Shown here one piece after another: positions 28,798 through 38,006 of a stretch of DNA of 64,000 bases. The position numbers and the translations under genes were made by a program. The notes beneath the pieces are model-generated. The model did no database searches. It was not told where the DNA came from and saw only the letters and a program-made list of their open reading frames with translations. The stretch comes from an alpha proteobacterium HIMB59. Lineage in GTDB: Bacteria > Pseudomonadota > Alphaproteobacteria > HIMB59. The DNA is taken from assembly GCA_000299115.1 (NCBI GenBank), contig CP003801.1, positions 558,001-622,000 of the forward strand, written 5' to 3'. The stretch's first letter is position 1. Every line of letters begins with the position of its first letter.

Positions 28798-31772
28798 GAT
28801 ACTAACCTTTCATTTTTTTCATCGTAGAAAACAGGTTTGACGATTTCTACAGGAATTGTTTTTTGATCGGGAGTAGAGGCAAACGCTTTTGTACCAATTA
28901 AACTGTGACCATCTTTGATTACCGCTAGTCCAAAGGTATGCCCCATTGTTGGGCTATGGTAACTTGAAGTTATGTGACCTAACATAGGAACTGGGGTCTG
29001 AATAGACTCATTTAATAAAATATGCTGACCTTCTTGAATAGAATCTTCTTTGTTCGATGGAAGGATGCCAACTAATTGCTTTCGATCTGGACGAACTGTA
29101 TCAGAACGAGTAAGAGATCTTTTACCCAGAAAATCAGTCTTTGTTTTTCCGATCATCCAATTTAAGCCTAAGTCAATTGGAGTAATCGATCCATCAGTAT
29201 CTTGACCTACAATGATATATCCCTTTTCTGCTCGAAGAAGATGCATGGTTTCAGTACCGTATGGAATTAAACCAAATTCTTTTCCAGCTTCATGAATTTG
29301 TTCCCAAATTTTTATAGCATGGTTTGATGGGACATAAATTTCATATCCCATTTCTCCCGTAAAACTTGCTCGCATAATTCTTATTTGAGTATTTTGAAAT
29401 TCATGAAATTGAAATGTCATAAATGGGAAGGCGTCATTAGAAAAATCAATTTCTGCAAAAACTTTACTCATAATATCTCGAGTTTTAGGGCCACTTATAT
29501 TAAAGGTAGCAAATTGTTCTGTGATTGAATTCATGTAGACATTTAAATTAGGCCATTCTGTTTGAGCGTACTCTTCCATACAACCTAGAACATTAGCTGC
29601 ACCACCAGTCGTTGTGGTGGCTATAAAATGTTCGTCTGAAATTTTACAAATAATTCCATCATCTTTTACCATTCCATCTTCTCCCAGCATCAGGGCATAT
29701 CTAGAAGATCCAGGTTTCATCTTTGTAAAGCTATTGGTATAGATCAAATTCATGAATTTGAGTGCATCTTTTCCTTTAATTTCAATCTTTCCAAGAGTGC
29801 TACCATCTAAAATGCCTGCTGCCTCACGAACAGTTTTACTTTCCCTTTGAACTGCATCATGCATTGTCTCGGATTTTGAAAGTGGGAAATACCAAGGTCT
29901 CTTCCACTGGCCAACATCTTCAAATATGGCGCCGTTTTTAATATGCCATTGATGAATTGGTGACTTTCTCTCTGGGTCATAAAATTCATATGAATTTCTT
30001 CCAGCGATAGCGGCGAAGCTTAGAGGCGCATAAGGCGGTCGGTAAATTGTTGTTCCAACTTCATTTACTTTTTTATCTAATAGATCAGAAACAATCCCAA
30101 GTGCATTAATACTGCTTATTTTTCCTTGGTCGGTTCCCATACTATTAGTTGTAAATCTTTTTAGATGCTCAATACGATCAAAGCCTTCTGAAATCGCTTG
30201 TCTGATATCTTTAGTGGTAACATCATTTTGTAAATCAATAAAAGATTTAGACCACATTGATGTTTTATGAGCAGGTATCTCCCATAATTTTTGGACTTTA
30301 TATTTAGTTGAAATATTTGATTTGATTTTAACTTTGATTTTGTTTGCATTAAATATTTTTAACTTTTGATTAATCTCATTTTCCACTTTTTCTAAATCAA
30401 ACTGGCCACTGGCAGATCCTAATGTGATCGTATTTTGAAATGATTTAGAGGGTTTATATGTAAGATCATTTTCATCCCAGTCTAACAATCCTTTAGATTG
30501 TGTGAATAGATGTACATCTGGATTTATTCCTCCAGAAACACACAAAAATTCTGTAGCAATTTCACTAGTTCCACCTGAACTATCTTGGACAATAATCTTC
30601 TCTAATTTTTTATTGCCATATGCAGCTTTTACTTGAGCATTAGTATATAAAGGAATGTCATGCTTTCTGATTAAATCAAAAAGCTCTGGTTCTATTTGTT
30701 CACCCGATCTAGAGTCAATATATGCTTTAGGCTTAATATTTAACTCAAGTAGTGTTTTCACTAAGCTATTGGTATTTGAATTATTACTAAAAATTACTGG
30801 CTCTTTTGATGGTACCACGCCATATCGACAAACATACTTTTCAAAGGAAGCCCCCAGCATAATCCCAGGGAGATCATTATTTTGAAAAGATAAAAATCGC
30901 TCAATATGACCATTACTTAAAATGACATGTTCGGTTCGAATTTTATGAAGAGTGCTATTAACTTTATCTTCAGCCGGCTTGGACCTCACATACTTATCTT
31001 CAACCGCAACGAGATGGTTGATATAATTATATGTAGTAACAAGTGTGTTTTTTAAAATTTTAATATTTTTAGATTTTTCAATATTTTCAACAGTTTTTTT
31101 AGTCCAATCTTGAGTGTTTTGACCATTGATCTCATTAATTTTTGATGAGTTATTTAATACCCCACCAAGTTGATTATCGCTTTCAATCAACAAAACATCA
31201 AAATCTGTATCTATAAGAGACTCTGCAGCCAACAATCCGTTGATCCCCCCACCTACAATAACAATATCAACGTTATGGTGAAGGTGAGAACTGATCGCTT
31301 TAAATTCTTTTGGAGGCTTTCCAAGGCCTGCAGCCTTTCTAATAACGGGCTCGTAAATTTTTTTCCAAAAACTTTTATGAGGCCCCATAAACGTTTTATA
31401 ATAAAAACCAGCAGAGAAGAGAGGAGAGAATATACTATTGATACTACCGATATCAAAATCAAGAGAGGGCCATCGATTTTGACTTTCTACTTCCATCCCT
31501 TCATAAATTTTTTTGATAGTGGCGCGTGCATTTGGTTCAGAGTATTCACTTATAATTTGTACAAGAGCATTAGGTTCTTCAATACCACAAGTATAAATAC
31601 CTCGGGGACGATGATATTTAAAACTTCTCCCAATTAATTTTACTCCATGACGAAGAAGGGCACTGGCGATCGTGTCCCCTTTATAGCCATGATATTTTTT
31701 TCCATCAAACTTAAAATTTATTTTCTGATGAAAATGAATAAAGGGACTATTTTGATTATTCAACTCTGTCAT
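28794..31772 (-). CDS. soxA: Sarcosine oxidase alpha subunit
   Basis: 992 residues, full length. The N-terminal domain resembles a 2Fe-2S ferredoxin fold (INFKFDGKKYHGYKGDTI and FKYHRPRGIYTCGIEEPNA). A dinucleotide-binding domain follows with IVIVGGGINGLLAAESL near 175, and the last ~390 residues form a GcvT-like folate-binding domain (MLGEDGMVKDDGIICKISDE, ASFTGEMGYEIYVP, LLRAEKGYIIVGQDTDG). The complex oxidises sarcosine to glycine, yielding methylene-THF and hydrogen peroxide. It overlaps soxD and soxG by 4 bp each. Confidence 0.96.
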   Translation of the reverse strand: MTELNNQNSPFIHFHQKINFKFDGKKYHGYKGDTIASALLRHGVKLIGRSFKYHRPRGIYTCGIEEPNALVQIISEYSEPNARATIKKIYEGMEVESQNRWPSLDFDIGSINSIFSPLFSAGFYYKTFMGPHKSFWKKIYEPVIRKAAGLGKPPKEFKAISSHLHHNVDIVIVGGGINGLLAAESLIDTDFDVLLIESDNQLGGVLNNSSKINEINGQNTQDWTKKTVENIEKSKNIKILKNTLVTTYNYINHLVAVEDKYVRSKPAEDKVNSTLHKIRTEHVILSNGHIERFLSFQNNDLPGIMLGASFEKYVCRYGVVPSKEPVIFSNNSNTNSLVKTLLELNIKPKAYIDSRSGEQIEPELFDLIRKHDIPLYTNAQVKAAYGNKKLEKIIVQDSSGGTSEIATEFLCVSGGINPDVHLFTQSKGLLDWDENDLTYKPSKSFQNTITLGSASGQFDLEKVENEINQKLKIFNANKIKVKIKSNISTKYKVQKLWEIPAHKTSMWSKSFIDLQNDVTTKDIRQAISEGFDRIEHLKRFTTNSMGTDQGKISSINALGIVSDLLDKKVNEVGTTIYRPPYAPLSFAAIAGRNSYEFYDPERKSPIHQWHIKNGAIFEDVGQWKRPWYFPLSKSETMHDAVQRESKTVREAAGILDGSTLGKIEIKGKDALKFMNLIYTNSFTKMKPGSSRYALMLGEDGMVKDDGIICKISDEHFIATTTTGGAANVLGCMEEYAQTEWPNLNVYMNSITEQFATFNISGPKTRDIMSKVFAEIDFSNDAFPFMTFQFHEFQNTQIRIMRASFTGEMGYEIYVPSNHAIKIWEQIHEAGKEFGLIPYGTETMHLLRAEKGYIIVGQDTDGSITPIDLGLNWMIGKTKTDFLGKRSLTRSDTVRPDRKQLVGILPSNKEDSIQEGQHILLNESIQTPVPMLGHITSSYHSPTMGHTFGLAVIKDGHSLIGTKAFASTPDQKTIPVEIVKPVFYDEKNERLVS

Positions 31773-32119
31773 TTTTTTACAGTAAAATTTCCAGATCCAA
31801 CATCTGGCTCTCCAGAAGGAGTTTGAATTTTATTTTCAAATTCTTTTAGGGGAGGTTGGGGGTCGTCTAATTTATAAACTTTTAGGATCTCATCAGTTGA
31901 AGTGTCTCGAACACAATTAAACCATTTACGGCATCCATGAGAGTGAACCCATCTTTCGTAAAAAAGTCCTTTGGGATTAGAACGAATAAAAACATATTCG
32001 CCCCATTCTCGATCACTTATTTCCTGTGACCCATCTGGGCGTTTAACGTGAGCTTCACCACCGTTAGAAAATTCAGATTGATCTCGGGGTCCGCAGTAAG
32101 GGCAGTCAATTAATAACAT
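31769..32119 (-). CDS. soxD: Sarcosine oxidase delta subunit
   Basis: 116-residue zinc subunit. Cys6 and Cys9 (IDCPYCGPRD) with His59 and Cys63 (HSHGCRKWF) match the zinc ligands known for this subunit. It lies between soxB and soxA with short spacing and an ATGA overlap with soxA. The slightly extended C-terminus is not conserved. Confidence 0.95.
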   Translation of the reverse strand: MLLIDCPYCGPRDQSEFSNGGEAHVKRPDGSQEISDREWGEYVFIRSNPKGLFYERWVHSHGCRKWFNCVRDTSTDEILKVYKLDDPQPPLKEFENKIQTPSGEPDVGSGNFTVKK

Positions 32120-32125
32120 TGAATT

Positions 32126-33376
32126 TTAATGAGCTACTGCTGCAGCTCCATGTTCATCAACTAATTTACCACTTACAAAACGATCTAAGCTAAATGCTGC
32201 ATTGATTTGATGGGGTTCATTTTTAGCAATTGTATGAGCAAATACATTTGCGCTTCCAGGAGTGGCTTTAAAACCACCCGTACCCCAACCACAGTTGAAA
32301 AACAACCCTTCTACATCGCACTTACTAATTATAGGACTTGCATCAGGACAAATATCAACAATTCCACCCCATTGTCGGAGCATTTTCATTTTTCCAAACA
32401 CAGGGTAAAGCTCAACCATCGCCCGAATAGTTTCCTCAATAATATTAAAACCACCTCGTTGGGTAAAAGAATTATAACTATCTGTACCTGCGCCAATAAC
32501 TAATTCCCCTTTGTCTGACTGACTAACATATGCATGAACAGCTGATGACATCACGACAGTATTAATAATTGGTTTAATAGGCTCTGAGACTAGCGCCTGT
32601 AATGGTTTGCTTTGAAGTGGAAGTCTGATACCTGCTGTTTCTGCTAGGACGCTTGTGTGTCCTGAAGCAACGATACCAATCTTATTTGCTCTGATAAAAC
32701 CTTTGGAAGTTTCGACACCCTCAATTTTTCCATTTTTTGTTCTAATTTGTTTTGCCTCACAATTTTGAATTATATCGACTCCCATTTCATCAGCTCGCAT
32801 AGCAAACCCCCACGCAATAGCATCATGTCGGGCTACTCCTCCACGTGGCTGGAATGAAGCGCCTAAAACAGGATAACGAAGATTATCTGTATTCATGATG
32901 GGAACCATTTTTTGGATCTCTTCTTTTGAGAGCCACTGAGAGTCAATACCATTTAAATTATTAGCGCTAACACGTCTTTTAATTTCTTTGATGTCATGTT
33001 CATTATGGGCCAAATTCATAACACCTCTTTGACTAAACATTACATTGTAGTTGAGTTCTTGAGAGAGATTTTCCCAAAGTTTCAGAGAGTGCTCATACAA
33101 GTGAGCACTATCATCCCATAAATAGTTTGAACGAATTATAGTTGTATTACGACCAGTATTTCCACCACCAAGCCAACCCTTTTCAATAACAGCAATATTC
33201 TTAAGCCCATGTTCTTTTGCTAGATAGTAGGCAGTGCCAAGTCCATGGCCACCGCCGCCAATGATAATTGCATCATAAAACTCTCTAGGTTCAGGGCTAC
33301 GCCACATTTTAGGCCAGTTTTTATGACCAGAAAAAGCGTTTCTAGCGATGCTAAATATGGAATAATTCTTTTTCAC
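32126..33376 (-). CDS. soxB: Sarcosine oxidase beta subunit
   Basis: 416 residues, normal size. DAO-fold flavoprotein with the nucleotide loop GGGGHGLG at about 40-47 and [11 protein letters not shown] near 182-192, where His184 is the probable site of covalent FMN attachment. The subunit binds sarcosine and non-covalent FAD. The C-terminal [16 protein letters not shown] is typical. It is the first sox gene, 28 bp after the 2-oxoglutarate dioxygenase on the minus strand. Confidence 0.96.
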   Translation of the reverse strand: MKKNYSIFSIARNAFSGHKNWPKMWRSPEPREFYDAIIIGGGGHGLGTAYYLAKEHGLKNIAVIEKGWLGGGNTGRNTTIIRSNYLWDDSAHLYEHSLKLWENLSQELNYNVMFSQRGVMNLAHNEHDIKEIKRRVSANNLNGIDSQWLSKEEIQKMVPIMNTDNLRYPVLGASFQPRGGVARHDAIAWGFAMRADEMGVDIIQNCEAKQIRTKNGKIEGVETSKGFIRANKIGIVASGHTSVLAETAGIRLPLQSKPLQALVSEPIKPIINTVVMSSAVHAYVSQSDKGELVIGAGTDSYNSFTQRGGFNIIEETIRAMVELYPVFGKMKMLRQWGGIVDICPDASPIISKCDVEGLFFNCGWGTGGFKATPGSANVFAHTIAKNEPHQINAAFSLDRFVSGKLVDEHGAAAVAH

Positions 33377-33404
33377 GAATGAAAAGTAACAAAAAAATAA
33401 TTAC

Positions 33405-34235
33405 TCAGCTAGTCATTTTCATTGGCGAATTGTCTTTCATATTTCGAAAGATTTTAGGAAATTGCCATTGTAATTCACAGTCAACATTTGGAGCTTCATT
33501 TTTTTCATTCAGATCACTCTGACAAACAGTCCTAATCTCATAACTAAATCTCGTATTTTCAGACTTCTGTTTAGAGGAGCTATGAAGGTGACTTCCCGAA
33601 AAACAAAGTATCTCTCCGGGTTTTATGGTAACTGGCCAAATTGTTAGATTTGCCGGAAGATCTTCCAATAATTCTGGTGCAGAAGGGTAAGAGAAGTCTC
33701 CTTTTTTTCTATTTTCTAGATAAATGTTTAAGTCCCAAGTTCCAGTAGAATTTTTAACAGGCCTATTAAAATATTCAGGAAAAAAAACCATGGTATTCGT
33801 CTCTTCAATTGAACTAATGGGAGCCCACCAATTAATTTGTTGATGAATATTAGTGCCCCATGTATCTCGATGAACGCCTATCCTTGATGCTTCTCGATAT
33901 CCAAATTCATTTTTTGCTGGCGCAACACGAACGACAAACTTATCCCAGTAACTTTCTCCTTGTAAAAAGTTAATAGAGTTTAAAAAATCATAAAAAAGAT
34001 TTTTAAAAATTTCTGTATTTTTTAAGTTTGCAATTAAATCAGTACTAATTTCTTCACAGTTGGAAAGATGATGTAGTTTTTCTAATTGCCCTGAGTAATC
34101 ATTTTCAATTTTTTTTTTGATTTCAGTAATTAGTAGCTCTGTAATTTTAGATTTTTGAAAAACAAATATTTTCCCATTAAAAATATCTTTTTTAAATTGA
34201 GATAAATTTTCTATTTGCGTAATTGGAGTAAACAA
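33405..34235 (-). CDS. Fe(II)/2-oxoglutarate-dependent dioxygenase (phytanoyl-CoA type)
   Basis: 276 residues. His122 and Asp124 (VHRDTWGT) plus a distal histidine at 216 or 218 (SGSHLHSS) form the iron facial triad, and Arg229 (ENTRFSYEIR) is the likely 2-oxoglutarate anchor. The fold resembles the PhyH group. The TTG start follows the pfk stop by one base, so it is tightly coupled upstream and is 28 bp from soxB downstream. An oxidative demethylation or hydroxylation of a methylated amine feeding the sox genes is possible, but the substrate is not readable. Confidence 0.7.
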   Translation of the reverse strand: MFTPITQIENLSQFKKDIFNGKIFVFQKSKITELLITEIKKKIENDYSGQLEKLHHLSNCEEISTDLIANLKNTEIFKNLFYDFLNSINFLQGESYWDKFVVRVAPAKNEFGYREASRIGVHRDTWGTNIHQQINWWAPISSIEETNTMVFFPEYFNRPVKNSTGTWDLNIYLENRKKGDFSYPSAPELLEDLPANLTIWPVTIKPGEILCFSGSHLHSSSKQKSENTRFSYEIRTVCQSDLNEKNEAPNVDCELQWQFPKIFRNMKDNSPMKMTS

Positions 34236-35318
34236 TCAGTCAATATCACCGACATAAACACCCAGTGCTAATGCTGTTTCAATTAGGGGGTCTGTTCGAT
34301 CAACAACTTTATAAGTAGAAATACCTTCTGAAATGGGAACATCAATCACCTTACGGTCTCTCCATGCTACCATACGATCAAATTTACCCTGTGCGAGTAA
34401 ATCAACTGCATACACTCCAAAAGCACTTGCTAATATTCTATCTCTTGGTGTAGGTGGGGCACCTCTTTGAACATGACCTAAAGAAGTTACTCGACATTCA
34501 ATATCTGTATTTTTCATTATTGCTTCAGATAAATAGGTGCCTATTCCACCGAGTCTTTTTTGACCATCAGCAAATTCTACTTCGTATGTTTTGCCATCTT
34601 CAGTTTTGACGGCTTCTGCAACTACTATTAAAGAATGAACAATTCCTCTATTTTTCATTTCTGTTAGCTTATTAACTACGCCCTTAATTGAATAGTTTAG
34701 CTCTGGAATTAATATGACATCAGCTCCACCTGCAATGCCTGCATTAATCGCGATATGTCCAGCATCTCTGCCCATAACCTCTAAAATCATTGTTCTATGA
34801 TGACTGGCTGCAGTTGACTGCAGATTATCCAGGGCCTGGGTAGCTACATTTACTGCGGTGTTAAAACCAATAGAGCTTTCTGTGGCTCCGACATCATTGT
34901 CAATCGTTTTAGGAATGGCGACTATCTTCAAATCACCTCGCTTGGCAATTTCAGTTAAGATCGCCATACTTCCATCACCACCAATAACAATCAAACCTTC
35001 AAGTCCTAGTTCGTGATAACCGTCAATAATTTCTTGGGAGCGATCTTTAAATGAACCGTCAGCCATGGGGAATTTAAATGGATTGCCTTTATTCGTTGTT
35101 CCAAGAAAAGTTCCACCCTGTCTTAAAAGAGCTCCACTAAAAGTTTGATAATCTAAAGGAAGGTAAGCAACTGGTCTTTGCATTAAACCCACCGTACCAT
35201 CTCGAATTCCCAGAACCTCCATCCCATAAGTATTTTTAGCTCTGTAAAAAATGGAGCGTACAGCTGCGTTTAATCCACCGCAATCACCACCACTTGTAAG
35301 TATTCCAATTTTTTTCAT
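34236..35318 (-). CDS. pfkA: 6-phosphofructokinase
   Basis: 360 residues. It phosphorylates fructose 6-phosphate in the Embden-Meyerhof pathway. GILTSGGDCGGLNA, IGGDGSM (113-117), PKTIDND (136-142), the MGRDAGHIA region and LGHVQRGAPPTPRDR are conserved. Gly116 after GGD suggests ATP as donor, whereas Lys137 is the residue of pyrophosphate-dependent enzymes; this combination occurs in the group III or mixed PFKs. It starts directly after the ROK kinase stop and is followed by the dioxygenase after one base. Confidence 0.92.
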   Translation of the reverse strand: MKKIGILTSGGDCGGLNAAVRSIFYRAKNTYGMEVLGIRDGTVGLMQRPVAYLPLDYQTFSGALLRQGGTFLGTTNKGNPFKFPMADGSFKDRSQEIIDGYHELGLEGLIVIGGDGSMAILTEIAKRGDLKIVAIPKTIDNDVGATESSIGFNTAVNVATQALDNLQSTAASHHRTMILEVMGRDAGHIAINAGIAGGADVILIPELNYSIKGVVNKLTEMKNRGIVHSLIVVAEAVKTEDGKTYEVEFADGQKRLGGIGTYLSEAIMKNTDIECRVTSLGHVQRGAPPTPRDRILASAFGVYAVDLLAQGKFDRMVAWRDRKVIDVPISEGISTYKVVDRTDPLIETALALGVYVGDID

Positions 35319-36257
35319 TTAAAACTTATCTGAGTCCCATAACCATGCTGCTCCACGGACACCGCTAGAGTCACCATGAGTATTTCGAAGAACTTTGTTT
35401 CGCACTTTATCACTAAAAGTATATTTTGGAAGAAGTTTTGGAATATTATCATACAGTCTTCCTACGTTAGACATCCCGCCACCCAAGATAATTACATCTG
35501 GATCAACTATGCCTATCATTACTGCAATTAATCTTGCAAATCGATCTTCATATAATTCAAATTCTTTTTTGGCTCTTTCATCTCCATTAGCTTCCAGAGC
35601 GACAATTTCTCGAGTTCTTAAATCTGTTCCATATTTTTGATTAAATATTTTTGTAAAACCAATTCCTGAAATAAATTGTTCTGCACAAAGGGGTCGTTGA
35701 CAGTTACCAACCTGGCATTGAACGTTAAGATCGTATTCTTCTTTTGTTGGGTAGGGTAAGGGTTGATGCCCCCAGTCTCCAGCCACTTGGTTTACTCCCT
35801 CGACAACCTCTTTATTATAAACAAATGATCCTCCAAAACCTGATCCAATGATAATCCCCCAAACAGATTGAAAATTTGCACCTGAACCATCAATAGCTTC
35901 TGATAAAGCAAAACAATTAGCGTCATTCATCATTCTGACTTCTCTGTTTAGAGTATTTTCTAAATCCATTTGGAAAGGTTGGTCATTAATCCATACACAA
36001 TTGGCATTATTTACTAATCCTGTTTCCCGAGATGAAAAACCTGGAATACAAATACCTACAGTATTTTTTGAACCACTATATTGATCAAATTCTTCAACAA
36101 GAGATCTGACTGTATCTAGGCCACTTTGATAATTTTTATCATATGTGGAGCGTTTTCTTAGAACCTCTTTTCCTGTTTGATCCATTAAGATACCTTCAAT
36201 TTTGGTACCCCCGTAATCAATTCCTATTTTGAATTTTTCATTCATATCATTGAACAT
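35319..36257 (-). CDS. ROK-family sugar kinase (fructokinase/glucokinase type)
   Basis: 312 residues. The phosphate loop is GIDYGGTKIEG, the catalytic Asp is in MNDANCFA, then GIIIGSGFGG, and the zinc-type motif appears as VQCQVGNCQRPLCAEQFISG with GDWGHQPL before it. The arrangement resembles Mak-type fructokinases and NAGK-like proteins. A second in-frame ATG at 36245 (MNEKFK) is an equally good start. Immediately followed by phosphofructokinase, it probably supplies hexose 6-phosphate to glycolysis. The exact hexose is not certain. Confidence 0.85.
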   Translation of the reverse strand: MFNDMNEKFKIGIDYGGTKIEGILMDQTGKEVLRKRSTYDKNYQSGLDTVRSLVEEFDQYSGSKNTVGICIPGFSSRETGLVNNANCVWINDQPFQMDLENTLNREVRMMNDANCFALSEAIDGSGANFQSVWGIIIGSGFGGSFVYNKEVVEGVNQVAGDWGHQPLPYPTKEEYDLNVQCQVGNCQRPLCAEQFISGIGFTKIFNQKYGTDLRTREIVALEANGDERAKKEFELYEDRFARLIAVMIGIVDPDVIILGGGMSNVGRLYDNIPKLLPKYTFSDKVRNKVLRNTHGDSSGVRGAAWLWDSDKF

Positions 36258-36343
36258 TTATATCAAAATAAACATTTCTCAAGATCCTTATTGTCATCTC
36301 AAATATTTATCAAATTTTTTTTGAAATAAGGTAAGATTTGCTG

Positions 36344-37351
36344 ATGAAAAAAAATGTCGTTAATTGGGGTATTATAAGTACTGCTAAAATTGGATGGGAA
36401 CATGTCATTCCAGCTATCCAAAAATCAAAAAATAGTAAAGTTTTAGGACTTGCGAGTAGAGATTTAAAAAAAGCTAAATCGCTATGTCAAAAATTAAATA
36501 TTTCTAAAAGTTATGGGTCTTATGAAGAACTCTATCAAGATCCCGATATCGATATTATCTATAATCCACTACCAAATCATTTGCATATCAAAACAAGTTT
36601 AAAAGCTGCATCATATGGAAAACATATTCTTTTAGAAAAACCACTCTCGCTAAAAGCTAAAGATATTGATCCTCTCATTAAATCTGCCCAAAAAAATAAA
36701 GTCATTATTAAAGAGGCTTTCATGGTTCGCCATCACCCTCAATGGCAATGGGTTAAAAAATATATTAAGGATGGAAATATAGGAGCCATTAGCAATATCT
36801 CTACCGTCTTTTCTTACTCAAATAAAGACCCTAATAATATTAGAAATATTTTAAAATATGGTGGGGGGGCTATCTATGATATCGGATGCTATCCCACAGT
36901 TATTTCTCGTTTCCTAACGGATAAGGAACCTAAAAGAGTTGTGGCCACTGCAACAAAAGATAAAAAATTCAAAACAGATATCTTGTCTTCTGTGATGTTA
37001 GACTTTGGTGGGATTTTTTCTTCTTATACAGTCGCCACTCAAAGCAACGTGTCACAACAAGTCATCATTTTAGGAACTAAAAAAACTATAGTTGTGGAAA
37101 ATCCTTTTAATGCCGTTGCTTCAAAGCCTACAACGGTGGTGATTTATAACGGTAAATCAATTTACCGAAAAGAAAATACGGTAAAAACCTTTACTGCAGC
37201 AGATCAATATGAACATCAGGCTACTGCTTTTTCTAATCATTTGATTAAAAAAACTAAAGTTGATTATGACTTAAAAGATGCAAAGAAAAATATGAAAGTT
37301 TTAGATGCTACTTTTAAATCGATCAAAAAAGGATCTTGGGTTAAAGTTTAA
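36344..37351 (+). CDS. Gfo/Idh/MocA-family oxidoreductase
   Basis: 335 residues. N-terminal Rossmann fold (VNWGIISTAKIGWEHVIPAI), the family motif ILLEKPLSLKA with the catalytic-region Lys, and a C-terminal substrate domain with GGGAIYDIGCYP. Such enzymes oxidise or reduce sugars and cyclitols with NAD(P). I use ATG at 36344 rather than an in-frame TTG six bases upstream. The substrate is unknown; neighbours handle pentoses and deoxy sugars. It converges on the SGNH hydrolase gene with an 11-bp overlap. Confidence 0.85.
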   Translation: MKKNVVNWGIISTAKIGWEHVIPAIQKSKNSKVLGLASRDLKKAKSLCQKLNISKSYGSYEELYQDPDIDIIYNPLPNHLHIKTSLKAASYGKHILLEKPLSLKAKDIDPLIKSAQKNKVIIKEAFMVRHHPQWQWVKKYIKDGNIGAISNISTVFSYSNKDPNNIRNILKYGGGAIYDIGCYPTVISRFLTDKEPKRVVATATKDKKFKTDILSSVMLDFGGIFSSYTVATQSNVSQQVIILGTKKTIVVENPFNAVASKPTTVVIYNGKSIYRKENTVKTFTAADQYEHQATAFSNHLIKKTKVDYDLKDAKKNMKVLDATFKSIKKGSWVKV

Positions 37352-38006
37352 TTTTTTGCTCTAAAATTTTTGCTAAGTTTTGACTAAATTTCTGATGCAT
37401 TGGTTTCGACCAATGGATCGGATCTATGTTCGATGACTGACAAAATTGACTAGCATCAATTAGATCTACCCCCATGTGGCTACAGACTTTTTCAAATGAG
37501 TAATAAAGCTGTTTTGATTTGTCTAATCCACCTACCCACTCATCAAAATTAAGCCAAGTAGGATCGTTAGATTTTTCTCCTAGGGCAGGAGGGCAAATGA
37601 TAATTAATTTTGATTTATTTTGATCATGCCAACTTCCTGTTCCAGAGTTGGTTTCAAAAACAATTTGAATTAATTCTTTTATTCCATCTGCTATATTTTC
37701 AGCAGATCTTTGAAACCTGATTTTCAAATCGTTAGTACCTAACAATATTAATACAAAGTCGATAGGCGAGTGAGATAGTAATGATGATTTTAATACTTTG
37801 GCACCATTCAAATGAGTACCATCTTGAAGATCATCAATATTTGTTGTTCTTCCAGGAAGGCAATCCTCTAGAATTTCAATATTGATACCCTTTTGAATTA
37901 ATTCTTGATTTAATAATACTGGCCATCTTTTTTCATATCTGTGGCCATTGTCTTGATCAGTGTAGCCCCAACTATTGGAGTCACCAAAAATTAAAACTCT
38001 TTTCAA
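37341..38006 (-). CDS. SGNH/GDSL-family hydrolase
   Basis: 221 residues with the four family blocks: FGDSNSWG (Ser nucleophile), GRTTN, LLGTNDLK and the catalytic dyad DPIHWS. It resembles arylesterase/acyl-CoA thioesterase-like cytoplasmic members, with no signal peptide. The TTG start overlaps the stop of the aldo/keto reductase (TTGA), so it belongs to the sugar operon upstream. It may remove acetyl or other ester groups from sugars; that is inference. Confidence 0.82.
   Translation of the reverse strand: MKRVLIFGDSNSWGYTDQDNGHRYEKRWPVLLNQELIQKGINIEILEDCLPGRTTNIDDLQDGTHLNGAKVLKSSLLSHSPIDFVLILLGTNDLKIRFQRSAENIADGIKELIQIVFETNSGTGSWHDQNKSKLIIICPPALGEKSNDPTWLNFDEWVGGLDKSKQLYYSFEKVCSHMGVDLIDASQFCQSSNIDPIHWSKPMHQKFSQNLAKILEQKIKL

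Noticed and set aside
31170-31637. 155-codon open frame on the plus strand inside soxA
   Set aside because: It lies entirely antisense to a well-conserved soxA sequence, has no Shine-Dalgarno and no family resemblance; it is a shadow frame.
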